DNA of 5,910 nucleotides from Betaproteobacteria bacterium (lineage in GTDB: Bacteria > Pseudomonadota > Gammaproteobacteria > Burkholderiales > Burkholderiaceae_C), in the NCBI GenBank assembly GCA_009925955.1, contig RFPX01000085.1:1-5910 (forward strand). Reading direction: 5' to 3'. Shown here one piece after another: positions 1-5,632 of the stretch. The translations under genes were made by a program, and so were the position numbers. A model generated the notes under the pieces. That model was given only the letters and a program-made list of their open reading frames with translations, did not search any database and had not been told where the DNA came from. Within the stretch, counting starts at the first letter, position 1. Each line of letters opens with the position of its first letter.

Positions 1-1
1 C

Positions 2-580
2 CTCAGCGGCCGCATGGGCCCCGAGGCCTTCCGCGGACGCATCGAGACCGTCCGTGATCCCGAGGTTGTGAACCAGTGGCTGGCGAAGATGCGCAAGGCC
101 ACGCGCTATACATGGAAGCTCTCGCCGGCGGTCGGGGCGGCTGAGGCGCCGGCCTCCGACGCGCCGGCCGCCGCGGACGGTGCCGAGCCTGCGTCCGTGC
201 CGACCGCGCTGTTCTTCGACACTCCGGAGGACGCGCGCCTGCATCTCCTGACGCACGCCCGCGAAAAGGTGGTGCGCACCGCCGAGAATGCCCGTTTCCC
301 CGGGCGCCTCCTTGAAACCCTTCCGCCCGGCGAAATCCGCCGTGCGGTCGAAGGCGCGTTGGAGCGCCAGCGGCGCTTCCCGCTCGACACCGCGAACGGC
401 CTGCGCGGCCGCCTCCGGCGCGAGCATTTCACCATCTTCAAGAAGGGCTCCAAGGGCGTGTCCTACGTGTGCGCCGTGAAGCGCAAGTTCCGCGTCCCCG
501 GCCAGACGTTCTCGGACAGCATCGGCGCGCTGATCGCCTTTCCTATTGGCCGAATCTTGATTAAATCGAGCGGACAATAG
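2..580 (+). CDS. Hypothetical protein, 5'-partial, probably broken at the 3' end
   Basis: The frame is open to the left edge, and the first ATG (base 14) has no Shine-Dalgarno sequence before it, so the true start is probably outside the window. From that ATG the product is 188 residues. An Ala/Pro/Glu-rich low-complexity linker (about residues 40-62) separates an N-terminal part from a basic, helical C-terminal part rich in Arg/Lys, with the segment FTIFKKGSKGVSYVCAVKRK at about 138-157. No family is recognised and no function is assigned; the basic C-terminus could bind nucleic acid, but that is only inference. Up to about base 540 the DNA is very GC-rich with G/C third positions. The last dozen codons, ending IGRILIKSSGQ, are AT-richer and do not continue the style of the protein. 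The natural C-terminus has therefore probably been replaced at a junction. Confidence 0.55.
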   Translation, partial: LSGRMGPEAFRGRIETVRDPEVVNQWLAKMRKATRYTWKLSPAVGAAEAPASDAPAAADGAEPASVPTALFFDTPEDARLHLLTHAREKVVRTAENARFPGRLLETLPPGEIRRAVEGALERQRRFPLDTANGLRGRLRREHFTIFKKGSKGVSYVCAVKRKFRVPGQTFSDSIGALIAFPIGRILIKSSGQ

Positions 581-608
581 TCGGTGATTTGAATTACACG
601 ACGATCGC

Positions 609-621
609 GGAGAGCGGAATG
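609..621 (+). promoter_or_regulatory. Ribosome binding site choosing the ATG at 619
   Basis: GGAG at 609-612 lies six bases before an ATG at 619-621. This favours that ATG over the in-frame TTG at 589, which has no such site before it. Confidence 0.5.
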
Positions 622-843
622 ATTGCAGTTAATCGAATCCTGTTCTTGGTTCTCGCGTTTGCGCTCACTGCAGCGTGTTTAGCGCTGCTGTTCGGTGGCC
701 TGAACGTCTTCGATTTGTGGATTGAAAGCCTGACGCCCGCTCAACAGTACTGGTTACCCAAACTCGGGATTGCGGTCAGCGGCATGTTGGTGGCCTTGGG
801 CGGGTACAACGGTTATCGCCGCGGCCTGCACCGGCAGCAGTGA
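619..843 (+). CDS. Small two-helix inner-membrane protein, hypothetical
   Basis: This is a 74-residue protein starting MIAVNRILFLVLAF. A first hydrophobic helix covers about residues 6-29. A polar stretch with LWIESLTPAQQYWLPK follows, and then a second helix (LGIAVSGMLVALGGYNG, about 48-64). The tail YRRGLHRQQ is positively charged. By the positive-inside rule both ends would lie in the cytoplasm, with the short loop outside. The ATG at 619 is preferred because GGAG precedes it; a longer 84-residue form from TTG at 589 is possible. Base composition is clearly lower in GC than the gene to the left, so the two probably have different origins. No family is recognised, and nothing in the neighbourhood gives it a role. 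A 6-bp inverted repeat begins at its stop codon. Confidence 0.6.
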   Translation: MIAVNRILFLVLAFALTAACLALLFGGLNVFDLWIESLTPAQQYWLPKLGIAVSGMLVALGGYNGYRRGLHRQQ

Positions 844-863
844 ACCGAGTCACGATTTCGGTT
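843..863 (+). other. Weak hairpin at the stop codon of the small membrane protein gene
   Basis: AACCGA (843-848) and TCGGTT (858-863) can pair around a 9-base loop. The stem is only half GC and no T-run follows, so it is at best a poor terminator. It is recorded because it is the only structure between this gene and the next. Confidence 0.2.
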
Positions 864-893
864 TGAAGCTGACTGCGCAATCTTTGCCAATTC

Positions 894-902
894 AGATCAC
901 CT
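894..902 (+). repeat. Left copy of an imperfect direct repeat bracketing the GFA/GNAT block
   Basis: AGATCACCT here recurs exactly at 2943-2951. In both places GCCAA precedes it, directly at the right copy and with three extra bases (TTC) at the left copy. The copies sit at the two edges of the two-gene block. Confidence 0.35.
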
Positions 903-905
903 GGC

Positions 906-1793
906 ATGGGCATTCATCAAGTCGGCGACACCATCATCCGGCCCAAGCATCGGCTGAGCTGTCACTGCGGCTCGGTGGTGTTGGAACTGAGCCTGCCTGA
1001 CGGCATCGTCAACCCCAGGCGCTGTGACTGCTCGATCTGCCGGCGCAAGGGGGCGGTGGTGGCCTCTGTCACGCTAGATGCCATTCGCATCGTGCAGGGT
1101 GAAGAGCACTTGCGGCTTTACCAGTTCAATACCCACGTCGCCCAGCACTACTTTTGCGGTGTATGCGGCATCTACACCCACCATCGGCGGCGTTCGTTCC
1201 CTGACCAGTACGGCTACAACGTGGGGTGCCTTGAAGGAGTCAATCCGTTTCTGATTCCTGATGTGCCGGTCAACGATGGCGTAAACCACCCAGCAGATCG
1301 TCCACAAGCCGGAGCGAATATGCAGGTCCAGGTCGACGATCCCGCCCGCCCCGATGTTTACGCCTTGCTTGAAGAGCATCTGCGAAACATGCATGAGCTT
1401 TCGCCGCCCGAGAGCGTGCACGCCCTGGACGTATCGCGGCTCAAGAGTGCCGACATCACCTTTTGGTCGGTCCGCGATGGTGGAGAGCTTTTGGGATGCG
1501 GCGCCCTGAAGCAACTGACGCCCACGCACGGAGAGATTAAGTCCATGCGAACGCCAGCGTTGTTGCGCCGTCGAGGCGCTGGCCGAGCAGTTCTGCTTCA
1601 CATCCTGGCGGAGGCTGAGCGACGGGGCTACAGCCGCTTGAGCCTGGAGACGGGTACCGCTGAATCCTTTACAGCGGCCCATCGTCTCTACGAGAGCGTG
1701 GGCTTCGTTCCCTGTGGGCCGTTTGGCGACTACAGGGTCGATCCGCACAGTGTGTTCATGACGCTAGAGCTGCCCGGTCAGGCGGGATCATAG
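906..1793 (+). CDS. GFA-domain / GNAT acetyltransferase fusion protein
   Basis: The 295-residue product joins two complete domains. Residues about 15-132 are a GFA/CENP-V domain (glutathione-dependent formaldehyde-activating family). Zinc ligands are visible as Cys19 and Cys21 (SCHCGS), Cys40, Cys42 and Cys45 (CDCSIC), and Cys84 and Cys87 (CGVCG), with the family signatures GIYTHH, NVGCLEGVNP and GVNHPADR. Residues about 139-290 form a GNAT N-acetyltransferase of the YsnE/ElaA-like type. The acetyl-CoA loop is RRRGAG in motif A, followed by SLETG, ARLYE-like AHRLYESVGF and CGPFGDYRVDPHSVFMTLEL. GFA proteins usually stand alone at about 120-140 residues, so this is a fusion. The join falls at Met139, which has GGAG just upstream. 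The ATG at 906 fits the GFA start but has no good Shine-Dalgarno sequence. Its stop overlaps the next start by one base. Enzyme substrates cannot be read from sequence, and many GFA proteins do not act on formaldehyde. Confidence 0.92.
   Translation: MGIHQVGDTIIRPKHRLSCHCGSVVLELSLPDGIVNPRRCDCSICRRKGAVVASVTLDAIRIVQGEEHLRLYQFNTHVAQHYFCGVCGIYTHHRRRSFPDQYGYNVGCLEGVNPFLIPDVPVNDGVNHPADRPQAGANMQVQVDDPARPDVYALLEEHLRNMHELSPPESVHALDVSRLKSADITFWSVRDGGELLGCGALKQLTPTHGEIKSMRTPALLRRRGAGRAVLLHILAEAERRGYSRLSLETGTAESFTAAHRLYESVGFVPCGPFGDYRVDPHSVFMTLELPGQAGS
1311..1322 (+). promoter_or_regulatory. Possible internal ribosome binding site and start inside the GFA-GNAT gene
   Basis: GGAG at 1311-1314 lies five bases before an in-frame ATG at 1320-1322, exactly where the GNAT domain begins (MQVQVDDPARPD). 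This looks like the preserved start of a once separate acetyltransferase gene and could still yield a 157-residue free GNAT protein. Confidence 0.4.
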
Positions 1794-2953
1794 TGCTACC
1801 CCAGCTCCTTGATCCGAACCAAAGGCAGGTCGTGCTGGAGCCACTCACCGCGGCCCACGCGCGCGAGATGTTCCGCGTGCTGTCGGACCCAGCGATCTAC
1901 GAATTCGAGAACTCGCCGCCACCATCTGAATCGGCGCTCACCGAGCGCTACCGAAGGTTGGAAAGCCGCCGGTCTCCGGATGGCCGTGAGCAGTGGCTGA
2001 ACTGGGTGGTACGGCTGCCCACCGGCGAAGCGGCAGGCTATGTGCAGGCTACGGTACCGGAGGCCTCAAATCCACGCTTGGCCCAGGTTGCCTATGAGTT
2101 GAGCAGCGCGCATTGGCGCCAGGGCATCGGCTACGCAGCGGTCAGCGCCATGATGCGTGAGTTGCAGGAGCATCAAGCCGTGGCGTGTTTCGTAGCTGTG
2201 CTCAAGATGGTGAACCATCGATCAATTCGCCTGCTGACGGCTCTGGGCTTCAGGCGCTCGACGCTGGATGAGATCGCAGCTTTTGGAGCGGATAAAGCGA
2301 GCAGCCTCTGTCCCGAAGACGATGAGTGCATGATGGTTCGCGGTCGGCTTGCCGAGCCTGTGAGCCCGAGCGCGGGTGGCTTCGACTACACCCCCACGCT
2401 GCGTGGCCCGAACATCACGCTGCGCGGCGCACAACCGCTGGATCTGCCCGCCCTGCAGTCCGCCGCGGCTGACCCCGCCATCTGGACCCAGCACCCTTCG
2501 CCCAAGCGGTATCGGCCGGAGGTCTTCAAGACGGAGTTCTGGGATTCGGCGCGCACCGCAAACGCCGCAGATGCCGCAGGCGATGCCGGTGCCCGATCAG
2601 GCTCGGAATCGCCCCTTCTGCTTCTGGCCATTGATAACCGCAGTGGCCAAGTGATCGGCTCCTCCCGTTTCTACGACTGGAACCCCACGGAGCGCAGCGT
2701 CGCGATCGGCTACACCTTCCTCATCACCCACCATTGGGGCGGCTCCACCAATGCCGAACTGAAGCGGCTGATGCTGCAGCACGCCTTCCAGACCGCCCGG
2801 ACCGTGTGGTTCAACATCGGGGCAGACAACTGGCGATCACGCCGCGCGATCGAGAAGATTGGAGCTGCGCTTTCGCATTCGGTCACGCGTGAGGTTCAAG
2901 GCCAGACGCAGGTGGTGATGCGCTACCGGCTTGATGCGCCAAAGATCACCTAA
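1793..2953 (+). CDS. Tandem GNAT N-acetyltransferase (two RimJ/RimL-like domains in one chain)
   Basis: The 386-residue product is about twice the length of a normal RimJ/RimL-type GNAT. The N-terminal domain (about 10-187) shows the opening VVLEPLTAAHAREMF, the acetyl-CoA-binding segment YELSSAHWRQGIGYAA and the late motif NHRSIRLLTALGFRR. The C-terminal domain (about 203-382) repeats the plan: ITLRGAQPLDLPAL, then IGYTFLITHHWGGSTNAELK as motif A, then NWRSRRAIEKIGA. An Ala/Gly-rich stretch (about 251-273) is inserted before its central strands. This family acetylates N-termini of proteins or small amines; the substrate here is unknown. The start is GTG at 1793, sharing one base with the preceding TAG (TAGTG), with GGCGGGA at 1781-1787 as a weak ribosome site, so translation is probably coupled. 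It ends 22 bases before the convergent esterase gene. Confidence 0.92.
   Translation: MLPQLLDPNQRQVVLEPLTAAHAREMFRVLSDPAIYEFENSPPPSESALTERYRRLESRRSPDGREQWLNWVVRLPTGEAAGYVQATVPEASNPRLAQVAYELSSAHWRQGIGYAAVSAMMRELQEHQAVACFVAVLKMVNHRSIRLLTALGFRRSTLDEIAAFGADKASSLCPEDDECMMVRGRLAEPVSPSAGGFDYTPTLRGPNITLRGAQPLDLPALQSAAADPAIWTQHPSPKRYRPEVFKTEFWDSARTANAADAAGDAGARSGSESPLLLLAIDNRSGQVIGSSRFYDWNPTERSVAIGYTFLITHHWGGSTNAELKRLMLQHAFQTARTVWFNIGADNWRSRRAIEKIGAALSHSVTREVQGQTQVVMRYRLDAPKIT
2943..2951 (+). repeat. Right copy of the imperfect direct repeat
   Basis: AGATCACCT, identical to 894-902, lies in the last codons of the tandem GNAT gene (Lys-Ile-Thr-stop) and is preceded directly by GCCAA. Confidence 0.35.
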
Positions 2954-2975
2954 TGCGCTGGACGCCTGGGCAACG

Positions 2976-3962
2976 CTACAGTCCCAAAGCCTTCCGATAG
3001 AAACGACCACCGGCGGCGCCAAGACCTCGGATCAACGCCAACGGGTCGTGCCCGATACCGGGCAGTTCGATGTACTCATGATCGATCCCCAGTCGATCGA
3101 GATGGTCCCGAAATCGCCGGGTGAGCTCAATCGTGTCGTCGCGTTCACCGATGGCCTGCCGGATGACCAAAGGATGCGGGCGCAGACTCTTCACGGCAGA
3201 TTCCGCCGCCACCCAGGGGCTGATCGACTGGAAGTGGCTCAGTTCACCCCCGCTCACTTCGCGCAGGATCTGCTCTCGCAAACGAGGGCTGCGCGCGGCC
3301 CGCGGCCCCTGGAACTCCAGATCCATGGGCCCACCAGCCAGGATCGAGATGCCGGCGAACAACTGCGGGTGCTTCAATCCCAAGCGGGCCGCGCCATAGC
3401 CGCCCATGCTGAAGCCTTCGATGATGCGACCCTCACGTGCGGCGATGGTTCGGAAGTTCCGATCGACATCCGGGATCACCTCCCGGATGAACACGGTTTC
3501 CACCGGTGAGGCGCCATCCTTGGAGTCGGCCCACAAGCGTCGGGGCAGGCCGTTGACGAAGACCACGATCATGGGTGGGTAGCGCCCGGCTTCAATGGCC
3601 TCGTCGATGAATCGGGACAAAGGGGCGATGCCCGCGATGCCACCTTCGGTGCCGTGCAGCCAATACAGCACGGGCAAGCGGTCCGGTGTCTTCAAATAGA
3701 CCTTGGGCAGGTAGACGTGATAACTGACCGGCCCGCCCACGGTGACGCTTTCGAAGATCCGTTGCGTGACTTGAGGAGCCTGAGCCGAAGGCGTCACCCA
3801 GGGCAGGGTTCGATCAGCGATGGGCTGGGCAGCGGTGTGGCCTTGGGCGCCAAAGACCAGCAGCAAAGCGAGCATCAGCTGCAGTAGCGGTGACAGCGGT
3901 GGCAGTGGTCGCAGCGAGATCAAGGGGATGGCTCCTCGGGACTTGGACGGGCTGATGAACAT
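2976..3962 (-). CDS. Secreted esterase, alpha/beta hydrolase of the esterase D / feruloyl esterase-like family
   Basis: This 328-residue protein has an N-terminal signal: a basic n-region with Lys7, Arg9 and Arg18, a hydrophobic core at about 26-38 (LLQLMLALLLVFG), and probable cleavage after Thr-Ala-Ala at 45. The mature part is an alpha/beta hydrolase of the PF00756 type. YWLHGTEGG (about 100-108) is the oxyanion region. GFSMGG places the nucleophile at Ser185, GERDDT the acid at Asp275 or Asp276, and PGIGHD the base at His305, so the triad is complete. Relatives hydrolyse carboxylic esters such as feruloyl-polysaccharide, S-formylglutathione or mycolyl esters; export argues for an extracytoplasmic ester rather than S-formylglutathione. 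The ATG at 3962 has GGGGAT eight bases upstream. The gene lies 15 bases downstream of another esterase gene on the same strand and is probably cotranscribed with it. It converges with the tandem GNAT gene. Confidence 0.92.
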   Translation of the reverse strand: MFISPSKSRGAIPLISLRPLPPLSPLLQLMLALLLVFGAQGHTAAQPIADRTLPWVTPSAQAPQVTQRIFESVTVGGPVSYHVYLPKVYLKTPDRLPVLYWLHGTEGGIAGIAPLSRFIDEAIEAGRYPPMIVVFVNGLPRRLWADSKDGASPVETVFIREVIPDVDRNFRTIAAREGRIIEGFSMGGYGAARLGLKHPQLFAGISILAGGPMDLEFQGPRAARSPRLREQILREVSGGELSHFQSISPWVAAESAVKSLRPHPLVIRQAIGERDDTIELTRRFRDHLDRLGIDHEYIELPGIGHDPLALIRGLGAAGGRFYRKALGL

Positions 3963-3976
3963 GGATGTCGATCCCC
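3963..3976 (-). promoter_or_regulatory. Ribosome binding site of the secreted esterase gene
   Basis: On the minus strand GGGGAT (plus 3971-3976) sits eight bases before the ATG whose first base is 3962. It overlaps the end of the short gap after the upstream gene's TAA (3978-3980) and supports this start over the internal Met30. Confidence 0.5.
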
Positions 3977-3977
3977 A

Positions 3978-4877
3978 TTACGGCAGGCGCGCCGCGAAAA
4001 AAGTCCAGGCCACTTCTGCGAACTCGATATCACGGTTCTGAACACCGCTCAAGGCATTCGACGGGATGGTCACGGTGCGGCTGGAGACCGTATGCCCAGC
4101 ACCATCCAGACGCCACCACTGCACCGGGTTTGCGCCGGCATAGTCAAAGCGCCGCGCCGGGCCACCGTCGGTGTTGTCAAGTTCCACCATCGACTGGCTT
4201 GGCGTCACGGCGCTGAGCCCGTTGATCTGCAGCCAGCGGTCGCGTGTGACTTCAGCCGACACCACACGACCACGGTTGCAGGCCCCGCCGATGTTGGCCA
4301 CGCAGCCGCCCGCCCAGGGCATCTGGGTGTCGGCCGTGCCGTGGGCGATCAGAATGGGCAGCGGACGGCTTGGCCCCGTGCCGCAACTGCCCCCCAGAGG
4401 TGACTGCGGCAGGCTGCCGGCGCTGGTGGCCACGGCCGCCACCAGATCGGCCCGCTGGAAAGCGAAGGCGTGGGTCATCTGCGCGCCGTTGGAGCCGCCG
4501 GCCATGAAGACGCGGGTCAACGGCAGTTTGTAGTCCCCCCTTACACGCTCGATCAGCGCGGCCAGAAAGCCGATATCGTCGGCATTGCTGGCCACCAGGT
4601 TGTCGGCTCGGCAATCGACCCAGCCGACATTGCCCTCTGCATCACGTGCGGGTAGGCCACCGGGGTAGACCACCACGAAGCCTTCGCGGTCGGCTACGCT
4701 GCGAAAGACCGACAAGGGGTGCTGCCCTGCATTGGCGACATTCAGGCCCTCGCCGCCGCCACCATGCAGAACGAGCACGATGGCCTTGGGTGTGGTCAGG
4801 CCGGTGGGAACATGGACGCGGTACTGGCGTACGACCCCCGCCACCGTCAGCGTCTGATCGAAACCAGTTGCATGCAA
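3978..4877 (-). CDS. LpqC/PHB-depolymerase-like esterase, apparently 5'-truncated
   Basis: The 299-residue frame is an alpha/beta hydrolase of the LpqC / poly(3-hydroxybutyrate) depolymerase-like group (COG3509 type). It shows the oxyanion motif VLHGGGG (His38), the nucleophile Ser129 in AGGSNGAQM, the acid Asp183 in HGTADTQMPW and the base His262 in DGAGHT, so the catalytic set is complete. Four cysteines (89, 165, 192, 200) fit an exported, disulfide-bonded protein. Relatives are usually secreted and cleave polyester or aryl ester bonds. The start is a problem. The frame is closed by a TGA at 4890-4892, the only early start is TTG at 4877-4875 (MHATGFDQTL) with no usable ribosome site, and no signal peptide is encoded in any upstream minus-strand frame. 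The coding sequence therefore begins about where the mature protein would. It is probably a truncated gene. It leads a two-gene unit with the esterase downstream. Confidence 0.85.
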   Translation of the reverse strand: MHATGFDQTLTVAGVVRQYRVHVPTGLTTPKAIVLVLHGGGGEGLNVANAGQHPLSVFRSVADREGFVVVYPGGLPARDAEGNVGWVDCRADNLVASNADDIGFLAALIERVRGDYKLPLTRVFMAGGSNGAQMTHAFAFQRADLVAAVATSAGSLPQSPLGGSCGTGPSRPLPILIAHGTADTQMPWAGGCVANIGGACNRGRVVSAEVTRDRWLQINGLSAVTPSQSMVELDNTDGGPARRFDYAGANPVQWWRLDGAGHTVSSRTVTIPSNALSGVQNRDIEFAEVAWTFFAARLP

Positions 4878-4965
4878 GGCCCTTCGCAGTCAGCGATTGA
4901 CTTCGCTTCAGTATGCAATCGGGCTGCAGGTGAAGTGTTTCTTCCTCGTAAAGATTCGTGTCAAA

Positions 4966-4985
4966 GCCTCGCGACTCAGCGAGGC
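4966..4985. other. Perfect GC-rich hairpin in the gap between esterase and HNH remnant
   Basis: GCCTCGC (4966-4972) and GCGAGGC (4979-4985) pair around a 6-base loop. Read on the minus strand it is followed by TTTGACACG, so it is not a good terminator in either direction. It lies within the presumed rearrangement scar upstream of both truncated genes. Confidence 0.4.
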
Positions 4986-5084
4986 GTGACAGGCGCACCG
5001 CGCAGGTTCGCTGCGGCTGAGCGATTGCAAACCTGAAAGATCCGTTCCGATGGCTGGGCGAAAAGTTTCATCGACAACTCCTGA

Positions 5085-5303
5085 AGTGACCCGCGGTGCA
5101 TAAGCTGCTTGCAGGAAGGCCGGCTGAGTGCAGCGAGCGAGGTCGACCACATCGTGCCGCTGCAGCAAGGTGGCTCGGACGCCATTAGTAATCTGCAGCC
5201 GCTGTGCCATGACTGCCATGCCGCCAAGAGCGCGGTCGAGCGGGGAGCACAGCGCAAGCCGGCCATCGGTGTGGATGGCTGGCCACTGAACAGGACGGGG
5301 TAG
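5085..5303 (+). pseudogene. Phage-type HNH endonuclease, N-terminally truncated
   Basis: The 72 codons from the stop at 5082-5084 to the TAG at 5301-5303 encode the HNH core. Motifs in order are DPRCISCLQEGRLSAA, VDHIVPLQQGGSD with the catalytic His, SNLQPLC with the Asn, and CHDCHAAKSA with the last His. The two CxxC pairs that hold the structural zinc are CISC and CHDC. The ending IGVDGWPLNRTG also fits this group. Such nucleases sit beside the terminase genes of tailed phages and assist cos cleavage and packaging. The usual ~40-60 residue basic N-terminal part is missing. The only in-frame start is TTG at 5109, which would lose both cysteines of the first zinc pair. In another frame, codons just upstream (FRWLGEKFHRQLLK, ending about 5086) could be leftover N-terminal sequence joined by a one-base shift; this is weak. 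The gene is probably inactive. Confidence 0.75.
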
Positions 5304-5343
5304 GGGGTCTCAATCTCTACGAGTGACGCGATGGAAACCGCGC

Positions 5344-5377
5344 CCCTAACCTCGTTTTGATAAACCGCGACTTTTCG
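5344..5377 (+). repeat. Diverged direct repeat, copy 1
   Basis: CCCTAACCTCG (5344-5354), then nine bases, then ACCGCGACTTTTCG (5364-5377). Copy 2 has the same two blocks, the first identical and the second matching 12 of 14, with a spacer shorter by six bases. Confidence 0.55.
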
Positions 5378-5384
5378 GGTCGCG
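5366..5384. other. Hairpin overlapping repeat copy 1
   Basis: CGCGAC (5366-5371) and GTCGCG (5379-5384) form a 6-bp GC-rich stem with the 7-base loop TTTTCGG. It overlaps the second block of repeat copy 1. Confidence 0.4.
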
Positions 5385-5566
5385 TGCGCGCGAGGCTGCG
5401 TGTACGAACCAGCGCGCTCACCCACGCCGACTCCATAGCCAAGTCATGCTGGCCAGGGGGCAGTCACTAACGGGAGAAATACTTAGCGAAGAAGACTGGT
5501 GGTGGGCGCGGAACCGGGTTCAATTGCGTGCTGATAGACGCCTGCTAACGCCCGTTACGACCTTAC

Positions 5567-5628
5567 GGCAGGTTGCGGAAAGGTGCCCACACCTGCCACC
5601 CTAACCTCGCCGACCGCAACTTTCCGCA
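5567..5628. other. Nested inverted repeats in the hairpin-rich region
   Basis: GGCAGGT (5567-5573) pairs with ACCTGCC (5591-5597); TGCGGAAAG (5574-5582) pairs with CTTTCCGCA (5620-5628). The left arms are adjacent, so the two stems are mutually exclusive or cross each other. A small AGGTG/CACCT stem (5581-5594) lies inside. The motif TTGCGG/CCGCAA occurs on both strands here. The right arm overlaps repeat copy 2. Confidence 0.4.
5599..5626 (+). repeat. Diverged direct repeat, copy 2
   Basis: CCCTAACCTCG (5599-5609), three bases, then ACCGCAACTTTCCG (5613-5626). It starts 255 bases after copy 1. Read on the minus strand, the base differences within the CGA/CGG-AAA-GTC/GTT-GCG-GTT/GTC part fall at third codon positions in one frame. 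Confidence 0.55.
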
Positions 5629-5632
5629 TCCT

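Noticed and set aside
863..891. Promoter for the GFA-GNAT gene (TTGAAG at 863-868, GCCAAT at 886-891)
   Set aside because: Spacing is 17 bases, but the -10 hexamer matches the consensus at only three of six positions, no better than chance.
540..905. Integron gene cassette (small membrane protein with an attC site)
   Set aside because: No GTTRRRY core paired with an RYYYAAC partner was found on either side, and the hairpin at 843-863 is too short to be an attC site.
1074..1748. Long minus-strand open frame (224 codons) opposite the GFA-GNAT gene
   Set aside because: It is the antisense shadow of a gene with clear zinc and acetyl-CoA motifs, and its translation shows no recognisable domain.
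2931..3509. Plus-strand open frame of 192 codons over the end of the secreted esterase gene
   Set aside because: It lies opposite the catalytic half of the esterase, whose triad is complete on the minus strand; GC-rich DNA readily gives such open antisense frames.
4920..4970. Promoter for the esterase unit starting at TTGACA on the minus strand (4957-4962 region)
   Set aside because: The -35-like hexamer is good, but no -10-like hexamer is found 16-18 bases downstream (the bases there read about GAAACA).
4976..5425. Minus-strand frame of 149 codons across the HNH remnant
   Set aside because: It is opposite the HNH motif block and spans the unrelated region beyond it, with no recognisable domain. 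The only point in its favour is the repeated RKVAV/EVR reading, reported under the direct repeat.
5446..5604. Plus-strand 52-codon frame (MLARGQSLTGEILSEEDWWW...)
   Set aside because: It has no ribosome site, overlaps the inverted repeats and repeat copy 2, and has an unusual Trp-Trp-Trp run with no recognised family.
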